Source: Setomelanomma holmii (lineage: Eukaryota; Ascomycota; Dothideomycetes; Pleosporales; Phaeosphaeriaceae). From it: DNA of 64,000 bases. The notes below the pieces were generated by a model. That model was not told the DNA's origin. It worked only from the letters and a program-made list of their open reading frames with translations, and ran no database searches. Of the stretch, positions 10,539-21,589 are shown in pieces (the first letter of the stretch is position 1; each line of letters starts with the position of its first letter). A program made the translations under genes and the position numbers. The stretch covers positions 248,001-312,000 of the forward strand of contig ML978174.1 in the NCBI GenBank assembly GCA_010015745.1, in the 5' to 3' direction.

Positions 10539-12374
10539 ACACGTTTTCCCCCGAGCAACAATTGCTCTCTACGCTTTACTGGAGGCTCCTTCCGACATAT
10601 TAGCGACTGTTAGCGTCGGCGTTCATCGAACTTGCGGTGCTTTTTCTCTCTGCCTGCATTATCACATCTACGGCCTTTGCCACTCACGACACGAAATGAC
10701 GACCGATACCATTGTTAATCTCTTTCGGAACATCAACATGCTACTCTTACATACGCAAAAGCGACGGCTTTCGGTGCCCGCACTCTGGTCATTTGGTGGC
10801 ATTCTTTGAGTAATTCCGGCATCCATACATCACCACACTCTCCTTTCAGTTGGCGGAGTACTGTTATCTTGTCTTCCTCAATCTGCAAGAAGCGGCCCCG
10901 CGAGGATGAACGACGTGACGAATACCGAAGACTATCAACCTCAGGGTACCGACTTTAGAGTTGAGTATCTTTATTGTTGCTTTCGCTTCCTGCATTTCCG
11001 CCCACGACACATTTAATCACATTCACGTTCCACTTTGTTGCGACAGTATTTGGTAGGCGCAGCTATTGCCATATCTACTAGCTCTCACTCGCTCCTCGGC
11101 TCAAATTATTCCGGAACCACACTCAACTACCTGGAGTGTTCTCCACCTACGCTGTCTGCGCTTGGAACCACGTTGGCGACCATTGGTCTCCACGACGAGG
11201 GTGCAATGTTCAGACTCAGGCGTGGGCTCAAAGGATCAAACTATTGGCGATATCGGACGCGCACCCCCATGAACTGGGGACGCGGCATATTACCGACCAG
11301 GGTGAACAATATGCCATGTCTCATCGCGGCTATGGCGGCTATGCAGTCGAAGGAAGAGTGAAGCTCAGTAGATCAGGTAGAATAGTTGCCACAAACTAAT
11401 AACAAACGAGGTACCTCACAAGCAATTGTAGTGGCAAACATGTTGCCTTGCGACCAAAAGAGCAGGATCGATGACTTGTTGCTACTTTGGGTACGTACCC
11501 ATGTTCCTTCCCTTTCGTCCAGCATTTTCGTATCCAGATGGCTGGACACCTAGCAAACGATTGACATCACCTTGCCCCTCGCATCAGCATTACACAACAA
11601 TCGTCGCCGTGCGTCTTCACATGCTGTCAACAAATAGTATCATTAAACAAAGACCCGAGACGACCGTGGGATGATCCGCACAACACACAATCTTAATTAA
11701 ATAGCAACTCACGATTCGAACGTCGAACCATTCCTGCACCAAGTATACGAACAACACCTATATGATCGCCACGTAGATTCTCCATCGAGCCCGTTGACAT
11801 AAATTGCCGTTGCATCGGCCCCTCTTCTTTCCTCCCACACACCCCACGCAGCATGGCTTGCTTGGCCGTGCCTTGCTTGCTGGCGGTCATGCAGGCACCG
11901 GCTGTAAGCGAGTCCGCTGGCCGCCCCGTCATGCATGAACATGTTCGACGAGTGTAATTTCAATATCGCATTCGCGTGCAACGTACTCGTGATTTTGAGG
12001 CGGGAAGTGCAGCGAACGGTACGATTGACTTGGGGCGATTCACGAGCATGACATGCAAATGGGTGTCCAGAGGTTCCGAGGAAGACTACTGAGTCGCGCA
12101 GGGGCGAGTCCAATGGCTTGTGTGTATGGGTCGGTACACCGTCTTTTCTGTGTCAAATGTGCGTGAGGCGTGCATGGCTTCTCCGTTGCATGACTTCGAC
12201 TATGGACGGGAGGATGCAGGATCGATAGTTCCAAGGCTTACGCTGCTAGCTTTCGCATTCGTATTTGGAGGTACAGAAAGTTACCATGCTACACATATTA
12301 TAGCTCCAGATATACGGCCACGACCGCAGCCCTCGACTCTCCCACGAACGCATCTCTCCTTCACAACACCCCAA
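10539..12374. other. Intergenic, 3' of otubain gene
   Basis: No gene supported. Frames up to 134 codons exist on both strands around 11.0-12.1 kb but none has an ATG-led domain or plausible splicing partner. A short stretch near 11860-11890 repeats TTGCTTG and GGC(C/G)GT-like words. Confidence 0.5.
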
Positions 12375-12792
12375 CTAGGAAGCGATCATCCGGTTCCCCA
12401 AGTCCCACAGCATGAGCACCAATCCAACAACGGCATTTCTCCGCCGCGCAAGCCGCGCTGTTGCACGACGACACAGTCTGCGAAGCTGCGTGATCGCACA
12501 CTGATCCTCTAGCGTACAATTTGCTTCCCGAGGTGCAGCTGACGTTGTTCCGAGCGGTGTTGAACAAGGCGCTGACGCGGACTTCGTCGAGCGTCGTACA
12601 GAGAGGAGAAGGTCGTGTTCACTTACCCCGCTTGATGGACGAGGCGTACTGTGAGGCTGGGACGTGTGCCGAGCTTGAGGTTTTGTGTTTATCGTTGTGT
12701 AGGTACTCGTGAGTCCTAATCGCATTGGGGACTATCGGATATCGGAGACGCCCGGTGAGCAAGAGTGAAGAGAAGGCGTAACGAGGACTCAT
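12375..12792 (-). CDS. Tentative two-exon small membrane protein
   Basis: A 55-codon open exon starting MSPRYAFSSLLLTGRL (12627-12792) ends at a strong GTAAGT donor. A downstream open exon ends at 12375. Three possible AG acceptors all keep the same phase; the first (exon 12375-12571) gives 120 residues. The N terminus is hydrophobic and basic with almost no acidic residues, like a mitochondrial presequence. The C terminus has a basic stretch (RRLCRRATARLARRRN) followed by a hydrophobic segment (AVVGLVLMLWDLG) suited to a single membrane anchor with positive-inside topology. No family is recognised. The first exon is below usual ORF cut-offs. Chance open frames cannot be excluded. Confidence 0.3.
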
Positions 12793-13037
12793 ATGTGAAT
12801 CGACCCAGGCTTACGTATCGTGTTTGTGGACTTTGTGCGAACTTGGCGATTCGTGGGGTCGCATGAATGTGCAACGAGTCTTGCTCTTCTGATGATCGAG
12901 ACTTGCTCGAAGACTCTAAGGAAGGTTATCGCTGAGTCTGAATCCACCCGCTGCCTCTGGACAGATGCTATGTGAAGGTATTCATGGCAGACACATGGCA
13001 ATCACACGTCCCTCGCATACTCAAAGACACCTGACAA

Positions 13038-14752
13038 TCAAGCCTTTGCGGTGCCAGCGGCGTCCGAGCCTGACTCGGATTCAAGGTCCTCGTCACCATC
13101 ATTCATCTCCACATCTTCGTTTGAACGGTCGGGTGTGGCGCCGTTGGTGAGACCCATCCTCTTCCTCGTCCGAGTCTTGGCTCGTTCTGCTCGTTTCTTC
13201 TCTTGGTCCATGAAATAGTCCTTCTCTGCGCGTAGCTCGGAGAGTTGCGAAAATGTGACCTTTTGGATACGCTGGAGGCTTGCAAGTTGTCTTTTCAAAT
13301 CTTTGACTTCACCCTGCTGGGATTCGGGCACAATGTTGTGGTGCTCGTGGTCCAAGGCCATGAAGTCGGACGCTGGCGTCGCGCCTCCTCGTGAAGTAGC
13401 GTTCCAGGAGTCCAGCTCCGCAAGACTCTCCTCGAGCATGTCGACAGGGAAGCTGGGATGAGTCAGAGCTTCAGCAAAGGCACTCTTGGTGATGCGCCTC
13501 TCCTCTGTCGCGGACACGCGTCCAGTGCATAGGCGTCCAGTGAATTGCATGTTTAAGGTGTAGCCGGCCGGAACGAGACCAGCTCCACTGGTAGCTCCCG
13601 CATCTTGTTTCGGTTTGACTACCGTATGTATCTTGAAGGTGCGTTCTGGTGTGTGGGGAAAACCTGTGGGAAGGAGAAACTGCAAGTTCGATGCAGGTCC
13701 CGGAAGATTTGTAAGCGTGAACAGGTAGTTGCTCTTCGCAATATCCCAGGCCGCGACCTTGCCGCTAGCGTGTCCTGAGACAAGAGTTGTACCATCCCAG
13801 CTCAAGGCCAGGCTCAACACCCCACCAAGCTTCTGCGATTCTGCATTGAATCTGGTCTTCGGCGAGGGTTGCACCGGCCGATGCGTCGACGACGGATCGC
13901 GCAAGACGTCAGTAGATGTTGTCTGTTGAACATCGTCATAGAAATCAACCGTTTGCAAGCTTCCGTCCGCGTAGGCAACGAAAAATGCTCGGTCCGCTGG
14001 ATCCAAAGTCACTGCGGTTGGTGCGTCGGGAAGCAGGTATGTACGCAGTGCCTGCCCATTATGGTAGTCCCATACGATTGCCGACTTGTCCCCGGATATC
14101 GATATGGCAATGTTTGCGCTGCTGGAGCCATGTCCGCATGCGATGGACGAGATGGGCCCTCGATGGGTGGACAGTGTATGTACTGGCGATCGCGCGGTAT
14201 CGGGCGAGAATGAAAGGATAGCTGGCAGTGCCCAGACGTGTATCATGGCATCCGAGGACCCAGAGAGGAAGAAGTTGGACGAGGCGTCTACAGCGATGCA
14301 CGTCACTGGCTGGAGATGCGAGGTCGAGGTAGAGACTAGGCGTCCCGAACATATCTATCTTGAATCAGATTCCTGTTCTTATGTGCAAAGGCATGTGCAG
14401 GTCTGTGACTGACCTCCCATGCCAACACGCGCCCGCTTTCTGTGCCGAGCAGCAGCACTGCATCTTGCGCGGCGAGCGCAATGCTGTGGATGCGCTCGGG
14501 AAAGGGCACGATGGCTTCCTGGTTGCCCTTCTCTCTGCTGTACACGTGCACAATAGCCTTATCCGACTGCGCAGCGAATATATGCGAGCTGCTCACAGCA
14601 ATGCCATTTGGCGCACTTGCGCTCTTCTTGAAGACCTGGCGCTGCGCCGTGAGCGGCTGGTACTCGTGGACGAATATGCCAGCATCTTTGGTGACGCCGG
14701 TGTTGGGCTTTGTCGACGCGGAAATCGCGGCCACGAATTGCTCCGTGAGCAT
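13038..14752 (-). CDS. ipi3: Pre-rRNA-processing WD40 protein IPI3
   Basis: Two exons (14414-14752 and 13038-14354) separated by a 59-nt intron give 551 residues. The protein starts MLTEQFVAA, as fungal IPI3 does. It carries WD40 repeats across about 40-300 (SGRVLAWE, HLQPVTCIAVDASSNFFLSG, HRGPISSIACG, SGDKSAIVWD, GTTLVSGHASGKVAAWD), then a linker with a helical segment (DLKRQLASLQRIQKV ... EKDYFMDQEKKRAERAKTRTRKRMG) and an acidic C-terminal tail. IPI3 works with IPI1 and RIX1 in the Rix1 complex, which processes ITS2 and matures pre-60S particles in the nucleus. The basic KKRAERAKTRTRKR stretch could serve as nuclear localisation signal. Exon 2 begins at ATATGTTCGG after a TAG acceptor that keeps phase 0. 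Confidence 0.92.
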
Positions 14753-15873
14753 GGCCTGGAATGCTGGTGTTTGGCGTCGAGTGCTGCAAGCAAGAGTCGC
14801 AACTTTTCTCCAAAGTTTTGGTGGAGCCCGGGAGCGCGTCTGTGCACCTCGTCATGCCATCATCGCTCCTTCCGTAAGGCTGTTCAGTAAACACATCGAC
14901 CTAAACTCAACCTTGTTCAGACGTCCACGCAGCTGTCACGTCCGCCTTCAAAGTCTTTCAAGCTGTTGTCTTGATTTATGAGTATCCGAGCGACCTGAAA
15001 GCTATGATTGATCCTGCAACGAGTACTCTTCCCCACGGAAGCTATCTGAATACCTTCGGCCAACTTAGCATCTATTCACTATCATGCCAACGAAAGTCAT
15101 CTAGATCAGTGCACCGAAGGAGTCTTGTATGATAAGGCACGCGTACTCGACGTGCGCACTTGACCTGACAATTACCACCTCCAAAAACGGTAGCAGTCGT
15201 TCAGTCGATGTCCCGTCCTTGTTCACTGCGTAGGTCAGGATCACTTCACGAAGGATTTACCACAAGCTGGATCCTATCGAGGCCTACAGTATCCTAGGCT
15301 TAGGGGTATCAGCTAATTACCACGGGATGAGCTCAGCACGTTGGTGCTTGAATCCAAACTCACGGCTGCAGCACGCTGTAGCCATACATAATCAAGGATT
15401 CGCTGTGCCCAGTGTCATTCTTCACATTTCGCTTCCTGGCCCTTCAGCCTCTAGGTCCTGCATCATCTCCAGCCAAGCATCACGTAAGCCTCTAAGGTCG
15501 GTACGAGCTTCTTGGGTGATTGAGGGCTTCACAGATTTAGCGACCGTAACTAACCACTTTCCAAGGAAGGCGAAATCATTGCTTGCCGTCAGCAAGCCAA
15601 GTAGATCAGCTCGTTCGGTCTTCGGCGACCTCTTTCCCGCACAGATAATGCCTAGCGACGGGGAAGGCTACTATAGCGTAAATGAAACTTGAGCCTGCAA
15701 CACGAGGGGTACAAAGTAATCTAATGCACTTAATGGGATAAAAGTTTGAGATGCGACGCAACTGAAGTCTATGGATAGCACATGGGGCTCACAATTCGGG
15801 GCGTCCTTAAGCATCGAGACAAGCAAGGGAGACGACGAAGAGTACTCCAGACACCACCTCGCGCCCCGTCCTC
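14753..15873. other. Intergenic between IPI3 and a small plus-strand gene
   Basis: Plus-strand frames at 14360-14981 are antisense shadows of IPI3 exon 1. The 121-codon frame at 15327-15692 is Ser-rich without a motif. Nothing else is seen. Confidence 0.5.
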
Positions 15874-16089
15874 ATGTCCGACAACAAGGACGGAACGGGC
15901 CCCTTTTTCCTTTCTACGCCTGGTGAGATGTCTAGTCAATCTTCAGATACAAGCGCTGACCGTCGATACTTCAAAGAGCTCTCGACCAGCGGTGAGCACA
16001 TGCTACAAGAAGCCATCTCCGAAGCCGAACAGCAACAGGCGGGAAAGGCGAAATTCTCGTTACGCGATTGGCTCAGTCAGCTCAGATGA
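15874..16089 (+). CDS. Small acidic hypothetical protein
   Basis: A 71-codon frame with a good ATG context (CTCATGTCC). The product is hydrophilic: a Ser-rich start (FFLSTPGEMSSQSSDTSAD) and a helical second half (YFKELSTSGEHMLQEAISEAEQQ) ending FSLRDWLSQLR. The regular helix pattern and the polar composition look more like a real protein than a random frame, but I recognise no family. It lies about 180 bases upstream of the GMC oxidoreductase start on the same strand, so it could also be part of that gene's leader. Confidence 0.4.
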   Translation: MSDNKDGTGPFFLSTPGEMSSQSSDTSADRRYFKELSTSGEHMLQEAISEAEQQQAGKAKFSLRDWLSQLR

Positions 16090-16270
16090 ACAACAAGGGG
16101 GCCACCACTAAGCCTCCTCCGCCATGTGTCGTTAAGCTATTGCGGAGAAGCAGCAGCTGAAAGAAGTAATTGCGCAAACATGCATAAAAGGCTGATGTCG
16201 TCGCTCGAGACTATGGCATTGCACACTCATACCTCACAACGTAGCCAACTCTTGCTAGTTTTCCTACTCA

Positions 16271-18331
16271 ATGATCAGCATGTCTGTTGAGGATTTCACA
16301 AGCAAGGCTTACGACTATGTCGTGTGTGGAAGAGGAACAGCAGGACTTGTCATCGCAGCTCGGTTGACTGAGGATCCAAATGTCACGGTCACGGTCTTGG
16401 AGGCTGGAGGCAATGGTCTGAACGACCTCTTGATCGACGGCCCAAACCTTTTCACACAGCTCTACGGAAAGCTGCAATACGACTGGATGTTCAAAACCGT
16501 CCCTCAAGTAAGCTCTTTCAGAAGTAGGGGCAAAGGTCTCGACTGACAGTACCTGTAGGAGGGAACAGTTGGCAGAACGCACGGTTGGGTTCGAGGCAAG
16601 GTTCTTGGTGGCAATTCTGCTATCAATTTCAACATGTTCAGCATGGCCTCGCGACAGGACCTGGACAACTGGGCTGAACTTGGGAACAAAGGCTGGGGCT
16701 TCGATGACCTCTTGCCATACTACCGCAAGTTCGAGACATACCATCCCTGCGGCGGAGACTTGGCGGATAAAGTCAACGACAAGTATCTCGACGCTTCCTT
16801 GCGCGGCACATCTGGCCCAATCAAGGTCAATCGTCACTTGAGTTCGCTAAATTTAGCTGACCTGTGCAGGTCTCTTTCCCGAGGACCGAGGCGACCTGGG
16901 TGCAGGAGGTGTGGCCAAAGACCATTCTGAGTGCTGGGTACGATCCGTCCAAAGATTCTCGCAGTGGATCCGCTATTGGCGGCTTCAATCAGCTCAACAC
17001 CGTCAACCCAGAGCACAATTGCAGAAGCTATGCTGCCAGAGAGTATTACGAACCAAATGCAAGCAGGCCGAACCTGTCTCTGTTGACGAGTGCGCTCGTC
17101 TCAAAAGTCTTGGTGGAGAACACAGGTAGTGAAGCCAAAGCCAGTGGCGTGCAATTTGTTGTTGACGGAACAACCCATACTGTCAAGGTCAACAAAGAGG
17201 TTTTTGTCAGTGGAGGCTCGATCAATTCGCCGCAAACCCTAGAGCTTTCAGGCATTGGATCTCCATCCATTCTATAGAAGGCTGGGGTCGAAGTCATTGT
17301 GCAGAGCGACGGTGTAGGAGAGAACCTGAACGATCACGCGGCATCTGCTATCATTGCCGTAAGTATTTGTTTGGTACTATCGCCAGAATTATGTTGACAG
17401 CATAAAACAGGGTGTCAAAGATGATTATCCGACCGCCGAAGCTCTCGTACGTAACCCAGAGGTCATGCAACAAGCCATGGAAGCATACATCAATCACAAA
17501 GCGGGTCCCTCCGCTGCTCCACCCACAACAACTGGATTTGCGTCTCTCTCGAAGATCCAGTCGCAATTCCCAGACGCCGAGCAGCACGTCCAGTCACTCA
17601 TTGCAGAGTATGCTAAGAAGAACCCTAACTCCGATCTCGCTGGTCGAGATGCTCTTCTTGGTCGCCAACTATTGAACCCGAAGGAGGCAGTATGCCAGAT
17701 TGTCACACTTCCTACCGGTGGCAACACCGGCAACGCACCCAATCCTGAGAAGCTGTTCCCAAGCGAAGAACCGGGGATATGGTGCATTCTCGGCGCTTGT
17801 TCAATGCGCAGTCTATCTCGTGGCTACGGGCACATCAATTCCTCCGACCCAACTGTGCACCCCACTATCGATCCAGCATACCTCAAGCACTCTCTTGACG
17901 TCGATATGATGGCGCGCTCGATACTGCACATACTCACTTTCACCGAAGTCGAGCCGCTCAAATCCGTTCTCCGCCGCGATGAGAATGGCGAGGTCGTGTT
18001 CGCCAAAACGGGCGGCCCGTTTCCGAAGACACTTGAGGAGGCGAAGGAATATGTTAGACGCAACACAGTCACTGAGTACCACCCTATTGGCACATGCGCC
18101 ATGCTGCCCAAGGGGAAAGGCGGTGTGGTCAGCGATGAGTTGAAGGTGTATGGAACGAGCAATGTAAGGGTTGTGGACGCGAGTATCTTCCCGCTGCATG
18201 TACAGGGCAACATCATTAGCTTGGTGTATGCGCTTGCCGAGAAAGTGGCGGATATTATCAAGGAGAAGTCAACGCCGAAGGTGAACGGGACGAATGGTAC
18301 AAACGGTACAAATGGAGTCAATGGGCATTGA
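16271..18331 (+). pseudogene. GMC oxidoreductase interrupted by an in-frame TAG
   Basis: Four exons (16271-16507, 16559-16825, 16870-17358, 17411-18331) join to 638 codons including both stops. The product has the FAD-binding GRGTAG loop (where most relatives have GGGTAG), the GMC signature RGKVLGGNSAINFN, the second signature GGSINSPQTLELSGIG, and the C-terminal catalytic region with YHPIGTCAM and PLHVQGN. Relatives are FAD-dependent alcohol, glucose or choline oxidases/dehydrogenases. Codon 304 (17275-17277) is TAG right after the second signature, where homologs usually have Glu (GS.S.LEKAG). The frame then continues normally to the true end, so the break is a single nonsense change and not a frameshift. 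Splicing around it would delete the FAD signature. It could be a young pseudogene, a readthrough stop or a sequence error. The tail carries four NGT/NGV repeats. Confidence 0.85.
18283..18328 (+). repeat. 9-nt minisatellite encoding NGT repeats
   Basis: Four diverged copies of a nine-base unit of the type AAYGGKACA encode Asn-Gly-Thr/Val at the extreme C terminus of the GMC gene. The run lies beyond the catalytic domain and is likely tolerant of length change. Confidence 0.6.
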
Positions 18332-18565
18332 TGATATGTTCCGTTGCTCGTATGGGTACTGAAGCTCTCTCGGCACAACCTTGACCGAACGCGTATCATT
18401 GCTGCTCCTGGTGATGTTGCTGACTATTAATGATTTCCTATCCGGTTGCATATCTCGAAGCAGCTGCGTGCCTCATTGTCAACGCAGCTAAAATACAGCA
18501 CACGACGATGCTAGACGCTAAGGCATATTCCTCACACACCGCGCTCTTCCCCTCAGTTCGAGTCC

Positions 18566-19334
18566 TCACTCCCTTGCAAGGTCCTCTTCCAGCGGCTCAA
18601 TCTCCTCAACTTTCTTAACAACCTTCGCTGGCTGCCCCATCGCAACACTAAAGTCGGGAATATCCCTACTAACCACACTCATCGCCCCAATCGTGCACCC
18701 CCTCCCAATCGTCACGCCTGGCAAAATCACTACATTCCCGCCGATCCAGCAATCGTCGCCAATCACAACTGGTCGGCCGTACTCGATGTTATCGCGACGA
18801 CTTTGCACCTCAGCCTCATGCGTCGCTGCGAAAATAGAAACGTTGGGGCCAAACATGCATCTATTGCCAATCGTTACGAGACTGCAGTCCAGGATTGTGA
18901 GGTTGAAGTTTGCGTAGAAGCGTTTGCCGAGAGAAATGTTGCAGCCGTAGTCGATGTTGAAGGGGGGTTCGATGAAGATTTCGTCGTCGCCGAGGTGGCC
19001 GATGATGGAATTGAGGAGTTTGAGGCGCTCGGTGGCGAGGATGTTGAAGCCTTGGGATGGAGAGGTGGAGGGATCTGGGAACCAGGTGTTGAAGTTGTGG
19101 GCGAAGGCGCGGGCTTTGAAGCGCGCTTCGTTGAGGGAGGGGTCGAAGGAGTTGTAGCTTTAAAGAATGTCAGTGGATACTCTGGTGTCTATTAAGTTAT
19201 ATGTTGCATCAGAAAATAGTCGCGATGACTTACAGCATTCCTGATATCATCTTTTCATACTCTTCACACCACGGGACGTGGTTCAGCTTCTTTGCCTTCT
19301 CAAGCTCTTGAACGTTCTTCAATATGGCTGCCAT
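18566..19334 (-). CDS. Maltose/galactoside O-acetyltransferase-like protein
   Basis: Two exons (19234-19334 and 18566-19157) give 230 residues. The N-terminal maltose acetyltransferase domain (about 20-75: KMISGMLYNSFDPSLNEARFKARAF) is followed by a left-handed parallel beta-helix of hexapeptide repeats (NISLGKRFYANFNLTILD, IGNRCMFGPNVSI, VVIGDDCWIGGNVVILPGVTIG). The acetyltransferase His is present in FAATHEAEVQSR. Such enzymes move acetyl from acetyl-CoA to the 6-OH of sugars and act as cytosolic trimers. The C terminus adds an acidic tail (VEEIEPLEEDLARE). It ends 234 bases from the stop of the GMC gene, which runs toward it. The natural sugar acceptor cannot be told from sequence. Confidence 0.9.
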
Positions 19335-20157
19335 CTTATCTAATGTAATTGATCCAAAGACAAGTTACTCTCTGCGAGCACGATTTGCAGACCTTTTGTT
19401 GCTTCAATGTCTTCCGCCAGAGCTGTACTAAGCGGAGAGCGTTCTTGGAAACGACGCTAAGTGGGGTGGGTTTACAAACTATACATCCGGACAGCCACCA
19501 GAGCGGAAGCGCGAATTATCTTTGGGTAATTGTTCGCAATGCCGCCCTCAATTTGGCTGCAGCGGTGGCAAAGGTACTGTTGTAAGTAACCACATCATGT
19601 CGGCACGACATTCGGCCACTCAGGTGCAACAACCGAGTCCTGAAGGTTGCGCATTTTGCTTGAGGTGCAAATGTCCTACAAATGAGACTTCTACCTGCGA
19701 AACCAACATCCCGTCTCGAAACGTGTTGAAATTTTACGCAAAACATCGTGAGGATGTGCAGAAGAGTGGCGCGGGCTCACGTGCACCAACGCCATATCAA
19801 ATTCGTCATCGACTTTTGCGCGCATTGCAACAACTTGGCTGCGCGCCATGGAACGGTGTAGGATGCATGTAGAGACTTTTTCAGAGAGCTGATCCAAGAT
19901 TCACTGCTGCCTGGACAATTCCCTAGAGTCATTCTGACTCGGAGTGTGGTGAAGGTTCGGTGAGGGAACGACCCTTGAGAGTTAGCCGATGCGCACGGAC
20001 GCCCGTTAGCGTGGCCCACGGCAGCAGTGCAAAATCCGCTGTGAACAACGCCCCTCTACCATCCAAGCCGTCAGCGTCCTCGAATCTCGCGCCCAATCCA
20101 TCGACTTCAACTCAACACCGCACAATACAAAACACGATCTTTCCGTAAACCGACAAA
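19335..20157. other. Intergenic, divergent promoters of acetyltransferase and RPS27 genes
   Basis: No gene supported. The 116-codon frame at 19522-19872 is Cys-containing but shows no regular zinc-finger spacing. The right part is the RPS27 promoter and leader. Confidence 0.5.
19981..20012. promoter_or_regulatory. Candidate ribosomal-protein promoter elements (YTAGCSK pair)
   Basis: Two similar words, GTTAGCCG at 19981-19988 and GTTAGCGT at 20005-20012, lie 146-177 bases upstream of the RPS27 ATG. Closely matching words occur as a pair in the RPS9/RPL21 shared promoter. No binding factor is assigned; this is an inferred element. Confidence 0.4.
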
Positions 20158-20679
20158 ATGGTGCGTCTAGGTTGCTGCGGGCTGTAGAGGGGTGCGACGA
20201 AGTTTTGTGAGCAGGACCACACGACAGTCGGAGTTTGCCACGAAATCTTCCCCTCGCACCTAACTGCGGCCACATAGCACACATATGCCATCTCAATGGA
20301 CTCGGCAGGCTGACAATAGCTCAGGTTCTCGCAGTTGACCTTCTCAACCCCACTCCGGCCGCGTACGCTTCCATTGCTGCCTCCGTACTTGCGAACCCCG
20401 ACTAACATGCGTCCAGTGAGGCCCGCAAGCACAAGCTCAAGAACCTTGTGCCCGCCCCCCGCTCGTTCTTCATGGACGTTAAGTGCCCGGGATGCTTCAC
20501 CATCACCACCGTCTTCTCGCACGCAAACACAGTCGTCGTCTGCCAGGGCTGCTCGCAGGTCCTGTAAGTCAATGCTCAACATGGGGATACTTACAACACA
20601 AGTTAACAGAATGCTCAGGTGCCAGCCCACCGGTGGTAAGGCGCGGTTGACCGAGGGCTGCTCTTTCCGAAGGAAGTAG
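20158..20679 (+). CDS. rps27: 40S ribosomal protein S27 (eS27)
   Basis: Four exons (20158-20160, 20325-20362, 20417-20563, 20619-20679) give 82 residues, the normal family length. The protein reads MVLAVDLLNPTPAAEARKHK, then a four-cysteine zinc ribbon (CPGC ... CQGC) and the conserved end GGKARLTEGCSFRRK. It is a structural protein of the small ribosomal subunit. The first coding exon contains only the start codon, followed by a 164-nt intron, by far the longest in the gene. The third intron was placed at the second of two AG sites because only that one yields LCQPTGG. Confidence 0.95.
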
Positions 20680-21589
20680 ACGATTCTCGATGCGATGATG
20701 GCGGACACTTGACGGGTTACGATAACGACTATCATGGGATAGGGATGTATATTCCATTGATACCGATCGGCTCGACCGCAGGATAGAAGAGGGATCTTTC
20801 GACTCGAGTTCAAATGCAAAAGTCACAAAAACGGGAGTTCCGGATATCTAGCGTGGATCATGGGATATCCCTTTCTCACACTATTTCCTTTTGTTCGGCA
20901 TGCTCTTCTGCAGCTTTCATGTACATGCATGTGGGAGGGGAGATAGCATCTGGAGCTCTGGATCGTTGTCCGAGGGCGAGGACCGGTTTGCAATCGAGGA
21001 CGCCTCAGCATGTAAGCGGCCCTTGTAAATCGACTTATCAACCCCACGTTCGCTCATTGCTTAGTCTGCATCGTGATGTTAAGGTTTTGCTTTCACCATC
21101 CTGCTTGAGGCTCATGCAGATTGATGCCCGGCTATCAGGACAGAATGCTCTCTGCCACCGTGTATGATTATAGTGTGCAGTCTCTAACATCGTAGCCAAA
21201 AATCCAATTCGTCACTCGAGGCACGGCTAGGGTGAATTGATCTCTATATGACCTTTCCTAGAGAAGCAGGACATAAGTCTTGGCCATGAAATTACCGTTT
21301 GTTAGTGTAGAGGCGAGGAGTCATTGGTCACTTTCTTAGCCACATGACTACCAAAGCGAGGTTTCGCCGACCTCCGATGTGAACGTCTTGAGGTTATAAT
21401 ACATGGGCTGCGCGGTCACTGCGAAAGCGCATGGATAATTGAGTTCATGTTTTTCCTGTAACGCAACGGTATCACGACTCAGGTCCAAGAGCCGACGTCA
21501 CCATCTATTCGCCCGCAACCGCGGCACAGACACGGGCGCAACTATTGGCAAAGACTAGCTTCACGATAACCTAATCAGCCCATCAAGCC
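20680..21589. other. Intergenic between RPS27 and DERA genes
   Basis: No gene supported; the 117-codon frame at 20814-21167 has no motif. The region just upstream of 21590 is presumably the aldolase promoter. Confidence 0.5.

Noticed and set aside
11695..11740. GTTCGAATC word on the minus strand suggesting a tRNA
   Set aside because: Neither the T stem nor the acceptor stem pairs.
17205..17277. An intron ending at the TAG that would remove the nonsense codon from the GMC gene
   Set aside because: Any GT..TATAG intron there deletes the second GMC signature (GGSINSPQTLELSGIG), so the product would not bind FAD normally.
16271..19334. A secondary-metabolite cluster formed by the GMC and acetyltransferase genes
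   Set aside because: There is no backbone enzyme, transporter or regulator nearby, the genes converge and the neighbours are housekeeping.
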